A stretch of DNA of 50,461 nucleotides. Source: Fragilaria crotonensis (taxonomy: Eukaryota > Bacillariophyta > Fragilariophyceae > Fragilariales > Fragilariaceae). The DNA is taken from positions 1-50,461 of the forward strand of contig JAKSYS010000468.1 of NCBI GenBank assembly GCA_022925895.1, in the 5' to 3' direction. Below the pieces are notes generated by a model that saw only the letters and a program-made list of their open reading frames with translations, had not been told where the DNA came from and ran no database searches. A program made the translations under genes and the position numbers. Shown here one piece after another: positions 1 to 11,075 of this stretch (its first letter is position 1; each line of letters opens with the position of its first letter).

Positions 1-218
1 GATATAATCTTCGGTGACACTCCATGCTCCACGTGTACGGTGGAGTATCCTAACCTCCCGATCGCCATCAACATGACAAGGGACAACAAACAACAGCTTC
101 GGACTCATCTGTGTTGTTAAGGACGATCAAGCGATCAACGTGGAAGCGCACAATCACATTAGGAAGCCGTTCTCATTAGAAACTGAATCTGCTGTGAAGC
201 GCGAACACTCCAACAAAC

Positions 219-968
219 ATGATGTTTTGTCAAAAACGAATGTCTATCGCCCTGGCCGTCCTACTATTGACGCCCACCACATGTGTCATTGCATTCATGT
301 CTCAACACGCATTTGCAACTCGAAGAAGCACAGTGAAAATTATGTCGATGGAGCCGTCGCATATCACATCATCTGTGGATCAAATATTGAATCATCCAAC
401 TCTGGAGGCACTCCTCTCGACGGTCTATTCAACGGCAGTGCAGCTACAGCCGGCTCACGGACACGAGATGACCTTGTTCGGGCCAGTGGACCCGTATCTG
501 CTCAAAATGCAATCAATCGTTCCTGCTCCAAACGCAGGAGTTGATCTTGGCGCACCGGTGTTTGAGGAAGCCTCGATTCCGGATGCGCTCCGGGGTGCGA
601 TTGACTACGCCCGTCGGGGAGACTTTGTGGACCCCACGCATGTGCTGCGAGTCGACGGCGCGGCACCCGGATTCGTCACACCCAGGACCTTCTTTCCTCC
701 TCTCCAGACCGTTCCACAAACTCAGGACTATCAATTGGGTGTCCTCAATGCAGAAGTTGGCAATCTGCGCAAGCTGCAAAATATTCCGATCGCTGCGTTC
801 CTTACCGTACTTGTAGATTTCTTTCTCGTCACTCCGGGGATGGAAGTTTTCAAGGAAGAGATTGACGAAAATGGTGAACAAGTGACTCGAGAATCTGCCA
901 TTGCGGGAACGGCTCGAGTTGCTGTCTTGGCTGTTGTGGCGGGGCTTACATTGGCTTTCAGTGGATAA
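219..968 (+). CDS. Plastid-targeted membrane protein of unknown function
   Basis: I do not recognise this 249-residue protein. It begins MMFCQKRMSIALAVLLL; residues 9-25 are a hydrophobic signal-peptide core followed by VIAFMS and QHAFAT, either of which could be an ASAFAP-like plastid cleavage motif. The next stretch is rich in S/T/R, as in diatom transit peptides. The mature part is mostly soluble. It ends with two hydrophobic segments (about 189-205 and 229-247) flanking an acidic loop, which suggests a thylakoid or envelope protein with its C-terminus in the membrane. The start at 219 is an ATG; the Met at residue 8 (240) is an equally good signal-peptide start. The ORF is uninterrupted and ends 271 bp from the stop of the convergent ABCG gene. 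Plastid location is inferred; no function is claimed. Confidence 0.75.
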   Translation: MMFCQKRMSIALAVLLLTPTTCVIAFMSQHAFATRRSTVKIMSMEPSHITSSVDQILNHPTLEALLSTVYSTAVQLQPAHGHEMTLFGPVDPYLLKMQSIVPAPNAGVDLGAPVFEEASIPDALRGAIDYARRGDFVDPTHVLRVDGAAPGFVTPRTFFPPLQTVPQTQDYQLGVLNAEVGNLRKLQNIPIAAFLTVLVDFFLVTPGMEVFKEEIDENGEQVTRESAIAGTARVAVLAVVAGLTLAFSG

Positions 969-1239
969 CGCAGCCTACGAAGGGCACGGTAGCCGCTCGC
1001 GCAGGATCCACTGGACGAAAGGCTACCCTGATCGTCTTTCATAAACTGGTGCCACTTAATAAGAAGTTGATCATTCGCGCCATTCAAATTCTAGTGTTTG
1101 TACGCTCATCGGGCCCTCCTCATCATCAAATCAGTTCTGCCCTAGAGAGTTCGTTCCCGAAACCTGTTCAATATACGTTTAAAACTTATGGATCCTACTA
1201 AGAATGTGCCATCGAATATCAACTACGGAGGTCGGCAGA

Positions 1240-3567
1240 TTAGTAAAACTTGGTGGCCTTCTTTCTCAAGACAACCACGGCGGCGATACGGAAGAAAGCG
1301 AACAGACCAACGAGAACAAGCCAATACCACCAAACATCGTTCTGATTGGCGTCAATACGGACCAAAATACCTTGACAGTTTGCGTCAGCTTCTGGGGAAC
1401 CGCAATCTCGATCAAACTCCGCCACGAGTGACAAGCGAATTGCGTAAGTCAAGGTGCAGAGGTATTGGGCCCAACGCAACCAAACAGGAATGAGGATGGC
1501 GCGACGAAGAACCCGGCAAACAGCATCTGAGGCACGAATAGGATGGGGAGCATTTCTTGAGCGAGCTTTGGATCCTCAACTGAACAACCAAGCAGAACGG
1601 CAAGCGCGGTACTCGACATAGCCAGCGCGTAAGCAATGATCAGGAACCTCCGAAGTTCGCCTGGAATCCGATCATGAAGTAAGTGATCACGATCTGGAGA
1701 AGAGAAAGTTAGCAACGATAACGTGCATCACAATGTGAAACGAACCAACGCCTACTCACCTGGACACAAATCTGTAAAAATGTGATGAACGCTTCCATTG
1801 TCAAGCGAGAAAGAAAGTACGAGAGCACGTTGTAGTGGTTGGTCGAGTACTCTCGCAGAAATACAGGGCGTTCTTCAGGAAAGGCCAACAAAGCTGGCTG
1901 CGCAGTTCCAAACATGCCCATAAGCATGACCATGACCAGAGCTCCGAAGTGACTTTGGATGTTTTGTTGCTCGGCAGAGTTCGATCTGCCGACATTCAAG
2001 AAAATGACTCCAATCAAAACTCCCAAGAATATGGTAAGACCAAATCGAGCGCCGACCGCAGCAGTATCGCGTTTTAAATTCGTGATCTCTCTGCCGAACA
2101 ACATTTTAATTTCGGTGGACATGCCGACTTGGCGGGTGTCTTCAGTCCCAACCCTGTGACGCCTAGTGAGTGTGATACCAAGGGCATCTTTTCCTTCCTC
2201 GGCGGTAAAGGCCTCACCGAGCTTTCGATCATCCTTCGGGAAGAACCCGTCCGCAATGAGCTGCTCACGGTCCACTGACTGGGCAACATTCATAATCCAA
2301 TCCGCGGGCTGTCAAGAAAAGTCGTCGGTTAGGGATACAATTCAAGACTACCCGTGCACATCATGTATAATTGTTTTCGGTGGTCACTCACGTTGTAGTT
2401 GGGAGGGTTTGGGTGATTGCGAGCTCCAAAGTAGTCAGGAACAGCAGATACAGCTCCTTCATACATGACAAGACCCTTGTTCATCAGAATCAAATGGTCG
2501 AAGGAGTTGAAAATTTCAGACGACGGCTGGTGGATGGTAAACAAGACGCTGGAACCAGCGTTGGCCACCTTCTTCAACACCTGACACAGCTGCACAGCCG
2601 AGTACGAGTCCAACCCAGAAGTAGGCTCGTCGAGAAAGACGAGTGCTGGCTTAGTAACAAGCTCCACGCCGACACTGGTGCGCTTGCCGCCCTCCAGAGA
2701 TACCCTTGATGAGAGCACCACCGACGATGGTATCGGCACAATCTTCCAGACCAAGCTCCACAATCATTCGCTTCGTGAGCTTAACAAGCTGTGCCTCGGT
2801 CATGTAACGAGGGAGACGAAGTTTGGCGGAGAAATAGATGGCCTCGCGTGGGGTAGATGTAACCTGGAGTGAGTCATCTTGTGCAACGAAGGCGATCTGC
2901 TTACGGACATTAACGTTGGTAGGATCCACACTATAGTTGTTCAAGCGAATATCGGCATTGATTGTGATGCGGCCTCGGGCAGCAGCACGTCCAGCTAGGA
3001 TGTTGAGCAAGGAGGTTTTACCGGCGCCACTGTGTGCGATGAAAGGAATTGAAGGTCAATACATGCAATAGCACAACAACAAACTTGCTCATTCGACACG
3101 TACCTTGGCCCCATGATGGCTGTAGTCTGCTTGGCTGGCACTTCACCCCAAACCGTATCTAGAAGTTTGCGGTCCTTGTCTCCTTTTTCTCCAGCCTGCG
3201 TTGAGAAGAATCGATGCCATGGTCAGATTCGACATTCTTCGGTGGCGGCAAGTTTGACGGATTGCGATGACGCCAAAAGATGAAAAAGCAAACTCACCAA
3301 AACCATGTTGACATTTTGCCACGTGAGAGTTTTCCCCTCACGAGGAGCAAACGGGTCATCTCTCGCCTCCAGTGCAATGCTGGAGCTCTTGTGAAAACCC
3401 TCTCTAACTTGGGTTGTTGAAGCAGCTACAGGGGTCTCAGGAGCCTGAGCTTCAACATCACGAGCTCTTGGTTCCTCTCTGACTTGGCGCTTCTCAATCT
3501 GATACTGTCCCGACAAGAAATCGCTCAATGATTGTTGCTGATTTATTTCTGAAGAGCGTGCCGACAT
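1240..3567 (-). CDS. ABCG (White-type) half-transporter, five exons, three apparent frameshifts
   Basis: An ATP-driven exporter half-molecule with the nucleotide-binding domain before the membrane domain, the ABCG order; such proteins act as dimers and export lipophilic compounds. Proposed exons, 5' to 3': 3567-3298, 3195-3104, 3029-2392, 2308-1760, 1693-1240, all with GT-AG introns of 66-102 bp. The Walker A motif (GPSGAGKTS) is split by intron 2. Walker B and D-loop (ALVFLDEPTSGLDS) and the H-loop (TIHQPSSE) are intact. The membrane half shows VFLREYSTNHYN, then ITYFMIGFQ, ALAMSSTALAVLLGC and a final helix near 1270-1330. The reading frame breaks at three points: about 2688-2694 in the SGGE signature, about 1650, and about 1490-1496. 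Each is a one- or two-base indel. Because all core motifs survive, sequencing indels are as likely as a true pseudogene. The ATG at 3567 opens a ~70-residue polar leader. Confidence 0.85.
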
Positions 3568-4344
3568 GACGACTTGATGCGATGTCTGCTTCAGACCTTA
3601 AAATATACTTTTTATGAACAATCCTGAGTTTCGTGTCGTCGTAGGGAAAGCGAAAATCGTCGAAGTGGTAGACTCTATTACCACAAGATGTTCCGATGTG
3701 TTCCAGATGATTCGCAGTCGACACCAAGGTCCGGAGCGTTCCTGATAAAATTTGGCACACTTCCCGCCCGACAGAAACCGCTATTTACCGGACCACATTA
3801 TGCGTCAGACAACGATTGAATTATATCTGGTACGTACTCCGAGTACAACGTACGAATACTCATGACGCATCACTCATCAGTCATCAGACATCCAAGTGCG
3901 AAGACGTATGGGCAACTTGCATGTACGTAGTGCGAGTTCCCAGTGCATGTACCTCGTAGTTTGTAGTTACGTATGAAGTTTGTCACCCGTCTAAGCGTAG
4001 CTGTCGTCGTCATACATATGACACAATGAGCAATTATTCTTCCATGAATATGTATGCATACAATTGTACGCCGGCCAACTCCATCGTACTTGTACTATGA
4101 ACTTCAACAAGTGAGAAGTCGGAACACACCAAGAATATCAAAAATAGAGCCACAGTAACAAGTACTCGGAGTACCAAGTATGTACATGTACTCGTAGTTC
4201 TTCAGTGTTCCTGAGAATGAGATGGTGGGACAAGGGACAAGGGACAAGGCAAGGCACCAGCCGGTCGAAAACAATCAGTATGATACAAGATACAAGGTAC
4301 TTGTACTTGTACTACTACATGTATACAGGTACCCCGGTACTGTA
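3568..4344. other. Divergent upstream region rich in GTAC
   Basis: No gene is seen. This is the ABCG side of the original spacer between ABCG and mevalonate kinase, later split by copia element A. From about 3830 to 4344 I count roughly 19 GTAC tetranucleotides by eye, where about two are expected by chance. Many sit in runs such as ggtacttgtacttgtactac. The function is unknown; promoter or chromatin roles are possible. Confidence 0.6.
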
Positions 4345-4349
4345 CTGTA
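4345..4349. repeat. Target-site duplication of copia element A, left copy (CTGTA)
   Basis: CTGTA immediately precedes the left LTR, and an identical CTGTA follows the right LTR at 17982-17986. Five bases is the usual copia duplication length. Confidence 0.85.
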
Positions 4350-4921
4350 AGTCAAAGTACACGGCGTGATCAAGGCTGCGTACTAGTTCGTAGAAATCCG
4401 GGTTCGGTCAAACTTAGAGTTTTGTAATTCTGTTAGTTTAACTTATAAGCTTATTTCTAGGTTTCATCTTGAAAGAACCAATTCAATCCAGGACCGATTG
4501 AATCTTGCCGATCTACTTTTGCGAAGTTAGAGGGTTGTGGGAGTGAACATTCAAAGCCTTCATCCCACTGATAAGGGCATTGAAATGTCAACACCAACTC
4601 CACTTCCAAGAGTAATGGTGATCGCAACAACTGTTGCAACATGGTTAGACTTAGACAACATGATGAGGACACATGTTGTAAATTAGTTGGCACATGAAGG
4701 GAAATCACAGTTGATTGCCCAAGAAAATGTGGACAAATTGTTGTTGTAGAAAAGGAGGTTATGAGGGCGGAAAGCAGTCCGACAACTGTAGTTTTCAGAT
4801 GACGATCGCTGCATATTGGCGTGAGAAACTGTGATTCAAAGCCGATGGGACTCAGCTGGCGGGGACGAAAATTCAACGTCAATAACGGCACAATAACAGC
4901 TGTTAGCTGCTGTACCTGACT
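4350..4921 (-). repeat. 3' LTR of copia element A
   Basis: This 572-bp terminal repeat matches 17395-17981, and on the minus strand it is the 3' LTR. Termini are AGTC/GACT rather than the canonical TG/CA. Differences from its partner are mostly one- or two-base gaps (for example taatgg versus taaattgg), plus a scrambled patch near 4795-4825. A run of codons across it is only LTR read-through. Confidence 0.92.
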
Positions 4922-5029
4922 CTCCCTCTCATTCAATGAAACAAAATAGATTAGTGATGTGGTGGTGAAAAAGACATGAACCATAAACATATGGGCTTGC
5001 AGGATAAGAGGAACACTCTTAAATCCACC

Positions 5030-5443
5030 CAACACAAATGCGGTGGTGCCGCGCAAGTCACAACCTTGAGCAGCTTTCAATGTCAAAAACTTCGATTGAG
5101 GCCTGGTAAGAATCAGCCAACTGTCAGTGGTTGCAATCTTGAGCACTTCAACATCTCCGTTGCGTAACGTGGAGCCAAATAGTGCCACTGACCAGGAAGT
5201 ACTTGTGCATTAGTATGGCGCTTGGTAGAAAAGAAGCAGAGCACCATTGTTGTCTTCGAAGACTGCAGCGAATGGTAGACTTGAAGTCAGGTGGCAGAGT
5301 CAATTCCTGCAGATTTCCAAGAAGATCACGGTGGCAACAGATTCCTGTGCTTGCAACTGAGAGCAGAGTACTCAGATTCCAATGTAGACAGGGAGATCTC
5401 TGTTTGCAGTTGAGACTTCCAGAGAATTGGACAACCTCCAAGG
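5030..5443 (-). pseudogene. Copia A: distal RNase H end of pol, cut off by the nested insertion
   Basis: This is the C-terminal part of the RNase H domain of element A. Recognisable pieces are GGCPILWKSQLQTE at the break, LTLPPDFKSTIRC, and NGDVEVLKIATTD near the end. They align with the uninterrupted 36150-36560 of element B. Several frame changes separate the pieces. The upstream part of the same domain ends at 11076, so translation of a full RNase H is impossible while the insertion is present. The end of the coding region near 5030 is approximate. Confidence 0.8.
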
Positions 5444-5451
5444 GTGATGAT
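5444..5451. repeat. 8-bp target-site duplication of the nested insertion, left copy (GTGATGAT)
   Basis: GTGATGAT occurs once in the uninterrupted element B, at the equivalent position (reverse complement near 36147-36160). In element A it flanks both ends of the insertion, here and at 11068-11075. Confidence 0.88.
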
Positions 5452-5949
5452 TATGGATGTGTATGTTTCGTATGGGTATAGTACAAATTGTATTATACCG
5501 TGGTATAATACCACTCCATTTTTGAGGGTGTTGTATAATTGTATAATTGGAATCGTGTTTAGAGTTAGGGTTTCACGGTAATGCGGGCAGGGTTTGCTAA
5601 TCACGGTGCCAAGTATAGTCAAAACTTGATTAACAACTGATGATGACTGACTACTGCTGACCACTGACTACTACCAGCATTGTGGGGTAATCAATCAGTA
5701 GTCATAAAATGTGACTACGAAGAACCAGGTGTGTTGTGTATAGTGTATACTCATTGTTGGTGTGTAGAAAAGAGGAGCCCTGCACCACCAGTCAGGGAAG
5801 AATAAGCACAATGTTGCCAATAAGAAAGACACACATTAAGGAGGTCCAATTCCTGTTATCTTTACACCTGATGATGATGGTTTGTGGTGCTGTGGCGCTG
5901 TTATGAGGCATGATAGTGCAAAAGTAGCACTATTGCCCATATCAGTGCT

Positions 5950-7500
5950 AAGTGGCTGGTAACTGAGAAGTCATATTCATCAAAGAATGATCGGTGACAG
6001 AATCATTGTCATGCATCTGAGAATATGCTCAGGCATTAATAGCACTGCATGACAAAAACCTGTTGAGCAGTTGTCACTCTTGACCTTGTCAGAAATTTTT
6101 GTTGCAGTCCAAGGTGAAGCAAAATGGCAATTACTTGTCCCCAGTTTGAAGCCTAAGGAATCACATTCATTGGAAAATGTTCTGTGATAGAATCATTATT
6201 ATGCATCTGATCAGAGACACAAGAATTTGTAGCACTGCATGACAAAAACCTGTTGAGCAGCTGTCACTCCTGTCCTTGTCATGAATTGCATTTGCTGCCC
6301 AAGGTAAGGTAAAATGAAAGTTGTCCCCAGTTTGAAGCCCTAGAAATCACATTCATTGCAAACAGTGCTGTGGTAGAATCATTGTCATGCATCTGAGAAT
6401 ATGCTCAGGTATTTATAGCACTGCATGACAAAAACCTGTTGAGCAGTTGTCACTCTTGACCTTGTCAGAAATTTTGGTTGCAGTCCAAGGTGAAGCAAAA
6501 TGGCAGTTGCTTGTCCCCAGTTTGAAACCTAAGGAATCACATTCATTGGAAAATGTTCTGTGATAGAATCATTATTATGCATCTGATCAGAGACACAAGA
6601 ATTTGTAGCACTGCATGACAAAAACCTGTTGAGCAGCTGTCACTCCTGTCCTTGTCATGAATTGCATTTGCTGCCCAAGGTAAGGCAAAATGAAAGTTGT
6701 CCCCAGTTTGAAGCCCTAGAAATCACATTCATTGCAAACAGTGCTGTGGTAGAATCATTGTCATGCATCTGAGAATATGCTCAGGCATTAATAGCACTGC
6801 ATGACAAAAACCTGTTGAGCAGTTGTCACTCTTGACCTTGTCAGAAATTTTGGTTGCAGTCCAAGGTGAAGCAAAATGGCAGTTGCTTGTCCCCAGTTTG
6901 AAACCTAAGGAATCACATTCATTGGAAAATGTTCTGTGATAGAATCATTATTATGCATCTGTTCAGACACACAAGAATTTGTAGCGCTGCATGACAAAAA
7001 CCTGTTGAGCAGCTGTCACTCCTGTCCTTGTCATGAATTGCAGCATTTGCTGCCCAAGGTAAGGCAAAATGGCAGTTGCTTGTCCCCAGTTTGAAACCTA
7101 AGGAATCACATTCATTGCAAACAGTGCTGTGGTAGAATCATTGTCATGCATCTGAGAGTATGCTCAGGCATTTGTAGCACTGCATGACAAAAACCTGTGG
7201 AGCAGCTGTCACTCCTGTCCTTGTCATGAATTGCAGCATTTGCTGCCCAAGGTAAGGCAAAATGAAAGTTGTCCCCAGTTTGAAGCCCTAGAAATCACAT
7301 TCATTGCAAAACGTGCTGTTATAGAATAATTGTCATGTATCTGAGAATATGCTCAGGCATTTATAGCACTGCATGACAAAAACCTGTTGAGCAGTTGTCA
7401 CTGTTGACCTTGTCAGAAATTTTGGTTGCAGTCCAAGGTGAAGCAAATGGCAATGACTTGTCCCCAGTTTGAAGCCTAAGGAATCACATTCATTGTCATG
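5950..7500. repeat. ~188-bp tandem satellite with two-monomer higher-order period
   Basis: The string gacaaaaacctgttgagcag, or a one-base variant, recurs at 6051, 6241, 6427, 6617, 6803, 6993, 7186 and 7375. The spacings are 190, 186, 190, 186, 190, 193 and 189. Two alternating monomer types can be told apart (cttgaccttgtcagaa versus cctgtccttgtcatgaa), giving a dimeric unit of about 376 bp for most of the array. Each monomer contains gtccccagtttgaa and cacattcattg. No coding potential is seen. Confidence 0.9.
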
Positions 7501-7584
7501 CATCTGCATAGTTGACAGGTTCAGGCTTGGCCAAGAAGGAGCTTGGTTCCATGGTGCTGAATGATGCAGGATGATCATAAGCAG

Positions 7585-9673
7585 CAATGGAATTCTGTGC
7601 TGGTTGGATTTGCTGCCGGTTTGTGTGCTCGTATGATCACAGACACTGCATGGTACGTAGCAGAGTCTGCAATCAGACTTGGAGATGCAGGAGATGATCA
7701 TGTAAATGTTTCTTTCAGATGCATTGGTGATGTTCATGACACCCTAGGATTGTTTGTAGTGAGCTTACTCATCGGTTGAATCACAAGTCAATGCACAAGC
7801 CCCAAATTGTATACAGGGTGCGGGGTCCCCTTGTATTGCAAAATCTGAGTGCTACATTGGAGATGCAGAACAAATCTTCTGTCAAAGACTGTCAAGGGTG
7901 TATCATAAATGTTTTTGACACCCTAGGATTGTTTGTTGTGATCTTACTTGTTGGTTGAATCACAAGTCAATGCACAAGCCCCAAATATACAGGGTGCTGG
8001 GTCCCCTTTGTATTGCAAAATCTGAGGGCTGCACTAGAAATGCAGAAAAAATGTTCTGCCAGGGTTTGTCAAGTTTGCATTGATGATATTGACGGTATCC
8101 TTTGATTGTAGTGGGGATATACACCCATTGACTAGTGTGCAATTCAGTGTGTAATTTGCACCAATTGCTGATACAGGGCTTTCACGTAAATGAACATTCT
8201 GCAGTCAGATATTAATATTCTGCAGAATTGATCTGTTGTGTTTTGATGCATATGTATGGATTGTATTGATGGCATCCTGAGATCCTCTCAATCTTTTATG
8301 CTTATTGACTTCTTGAAGATTCAATTATGATGCCAAAATGCTAACAAAAAAATACGCAAAAATGATCAATACTCAATCAATTTTGGATTTTGAAAAAATC
8401 CAAAACTGGCATTTACTCCATCAACAAACTCCTGAAACTCATTTACAGAAGTTCCGGTAACGGAAGTCGATGCTTGGGTTGTTATAGTGCAACTGATCAG
8501 CTCAGAACATAAAGTACTTCTGATTTGTGTAACTACAATACTAGTAGATAACATGTGATCGCATCCTAAATTTCATGTTAACATATGTCGCTAACACCAA
8601 CACTAACTCCCAAAGCGAATATCATTGCGGGAGCTTCACTCAATGAGTCTCAGGCTTTTGATGATGGAGTAAATGCCAGTTTTGGATTTTTTCAAAATCC
8701 AAAATTGATTGAGTATTGATCATTTTTGCGTATTTTTTTGTTAGCATTTTGGTATCATAATTGAATCTTCAAGAAGTCAATAAGCATAAAAGATTGAGAG
8801 GATCTCAGGATGCCATCAATACAATCCATACATATGCATCAAAACACAACAGATCAATTCTGCAGAATATTAATATCTGACTGCAGAATGTTCATTTACG
8901 TGAAAGCCCTGTATCAGCAATTGTGGCAAATTACACACTGAATTGCACACTAGTCAATGGGTGTATATCCCCACTACAGTCAAAGGATACCGTCGATATC
9001 ATCAATGCAAACTTGACAAACCCTGGCAGAACATTTTTTCTGCATTTCTAGTGCAGCCCTCAGATTTTGCAATACAAAGGAGACCCCGCACCCTGTATAT
9101 TTGGGGCTTGTGCATTGACTTGTGATTCAACCAACAAGCAAGCTCACAACAAACAATCCTAGGGTGTCAAAAACATTTATGATACACCCTCTACAATCCC
9201 TGACAGAAGATTTTTTCTGCATTTCTAGTGCAGCCCTCAGATTTTGCAATACAAAGGGGACCCCGCACCCTGTATATTTGGGGCTTGTGCATTGACTTGT
9301 GATTCAACCAATAAGTAAGCTCACTACAAACAATCCTAGGGTGTCAAAAACATTTATGATACACCTCTACAATCCCTGACAGAAGATTTGTTCTGCATTT
9401 CTAGTGCAGCCCTCAGATTTTGCAATACAAAGGGGACCCCGCACCCTCTATATTTGGGGCTTGTGCATTGACTTGTGATTCAACCAATAAGAAAGCTCAC
9501 TACAAACAATCCTAGGGTGTCATGAACATCACCAATGCATCTGAAAGAAACATTTACATTATCATATTTTGCATCTCCAAGTCTGACCACAGACTCTGCT
9601 AGGGCGGTACCATGCAGTGTCTGTGATCAGAGCACACAAACCGGCAGCAAATCCAACCAGCACAGAATTCCAA
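7585..9673. repeat. Large inverted repeat (palindrome) with 238-bp spacer
   Basis: The left arm (about 7585-8423) is the near-exact reverse complement of the right arm (about 8662-9673). The arms share ggaattctgtgctggttgg outside and atttactccatca inside. The spacer 8424-8661 shows nothing recognisable. Within the arms is a second tandem unit of about 177-180 bp containing ccctaggattgtttgt and ccccaaat: two copies on the left (near 7773 and 7953), three on the right (near 9121, 9298 and 9474). This explains the unequal arm lengths. Small ORFs here are mirror images of each other and are not taken as genes. Confidence 0.9.
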
Positions 9674-11067
9674 TAGTGGCCATTGTTTCTTAACTTTTCT
9701 TTCTGTTACATCTTAGGTACGCGTCAACAGAGCCCATGGGTCTTTTGGATTTGACACTGCTGTTGCCAAATCCATTCAGATATGATGATTTTGAATGAGG
9801 AGTTCTTTAGGACTAGTGCTTGCTGTTGCACAATTCTATTCAAAGGTATCTAAGCCCAAGATAACAAAGGTGGTCGTCAACACTACCACTGCAAGGGTCA
9901 CAAACTTGGACAAAGCTAGCTTTTTGCAAGTCCAATTGCAGAGGAACACTTCGTAACAATAGCAGTGCAGGATGGAGGATGAATAGCTGCCTGCACAATA
10001 GTCAATAGGAAGCAAAACTGATGCTTCATAGCTAATAGAAAGGGTAAAAGGGCGCCGTCAGCACCACTGCGAGGACAGCAAAGCACACCCTGACAAGTCT
10101 ATGTTTTCCAAATCCCACCAGTTCAACCTTTTGGAATGCATTGTTGCAAGTCTGCACATCAGCTGAAAGAATAGCAAGTCCAGCAGGATTGTGCATTGAC
10201 TTGCACAACAGTCAATGGTTGTGCTTAGTGCAAAAGCATGACAAGTGTCATCAACATCAGCAGCGCAAAGGTATATGCAATTCCTGCCAGAAGCTGATTG
10301 GCATCCCTCAGTCAGACTTCTCATTTTTATGTTAGCAGGCATCCCACAACAGTCGCTCATGGCTGGGGATTGTTCACTGCTTGACATGGGCAAAAGGTAC
10401 TCGGTATGCATGGCAGATAAATTTGCTAGCCTCCTCCTCTTGTTTGCCGCAAACAATGAAAGGATTACAGGTTACAGTCCATATTCTGCATCTTCAAGCT
10501 TGGCAGCAGATTTTACACCCTCTAAGTGCAAAATGCACATGGATGGGATGCAGCATCATAGTATGGGCACAAAACGTTTATGGGAATGAGTTGTCCTTAA
10601 TGTCGAGAAGTGATGTGAACACCACTGATGCACAAACAACACGCAGCCCTGACAGTTGCTTGTTTTGTCTCCAAGTCAGACCTCAGATTTCCTTTTACGC
10701 AGCATTACAGTTTGATACAAAGCCAAACTCAAATATCTGAACTAAAAAAAAAAGCTACAATAATGCGAACCATTTGGCGCCATACTAACTAACACATCCT
10801 GCAAAAGACACTCCAATCATGTAAAAATGGAATACTATGCTGTGTTTTCATTCTGCCACCACTTTGATTGAATTATTGAGTAGTTATAGAGCAAACATAT
10901 CACCCAAAAGTCTGCATTGAAAAAGACAATTTTCATGTCAAAAAATTTGCACCTGCGGCGGGCTACTGGCTACTGTCAGAAGTGTTGTATTATACCATGT
11001 GGTATAATGTGGTATAATACAGTATAATACAACGCTAAAGAAATTTTTCCAATTATACACTTCCATA
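9674..11067. other. Right flank of the nested insertion, no gene seen
   Basis: About 1.4 kb without a convincing ORF. Short phrases (gtgcattgactt, ctgacagttgcttg, cagacctcagattt) resemble the 177-bp unit of the palindrome, so this looks like diverged satellite. The last 100 bp contain a nested palindrome of gtattatacc/ggtataatac next to the terminal inverted repeat. Confidence 0.6.
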
Positions 11068-11075
11068 GTGATGAT
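11068..11075. repeat. 8-bp target-site duplication of the nested insertion, right copy
   Basis: GTGATGAT, identical to 5444-5451, after which copia RNase H sequence resumes. Confidence 0.88.

Larger units (their letters stand above)
5452..11067. mobile_element. Nested non-autonomous DNA-transposon-like insertion, 5616 bp
   Basis: The borders are fixed by comparison with element B: removing 5452-11067 and one GTGATGAT restores a continuous RNase H sequence. Its ends are inverted: tatggatgtgtat on the left, and tatggaagtgtat reading inward from the right. Both ends also contain ttgtattatac-type palindromes about 20-40 bp inside. The 8-bp duplication with short terminal inverted repeats fits hAT- or Mutator-like elements; the superfamily is not settled. 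No transposase or other credible coding sequence is present. The interior holds a satellite array (5950-7500), a large palindrome (7585-9673) and diverged satellite-like sequence (9674-11040). It would have to be mobilised in trans. Confidence 0.85.

Noticed and set aside
140..544. 134-residue frame overlapping the start of the first gene
   Set aside because: Polar, without motifs, and overlapped by the frame with a clear signal peptide and membrane helices.
4457..5188. 243-residue open frame crossing the left LTR of element A
   Set aside because: The same peptide appears wherever the LTR occurs (for example 17502-18017 and 36452-37174), so it is LTR read-through, not a gene.
5950..7500. CRISPR array
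   Set aside because: Regular spacing suggested it, but the whole ~188-bp unit is repeated; there are no unique spacers, and the context is eukaryotic.
7333..9125. Small ORFs in the nested insertion, including two near-identical 60-residue peptides on opposite strands (7960-8142, 8943-9125)
   Set aside because: They are the two arms of one inverted repeat read in opposite directions and have no start context or protein similarity that I recognise.
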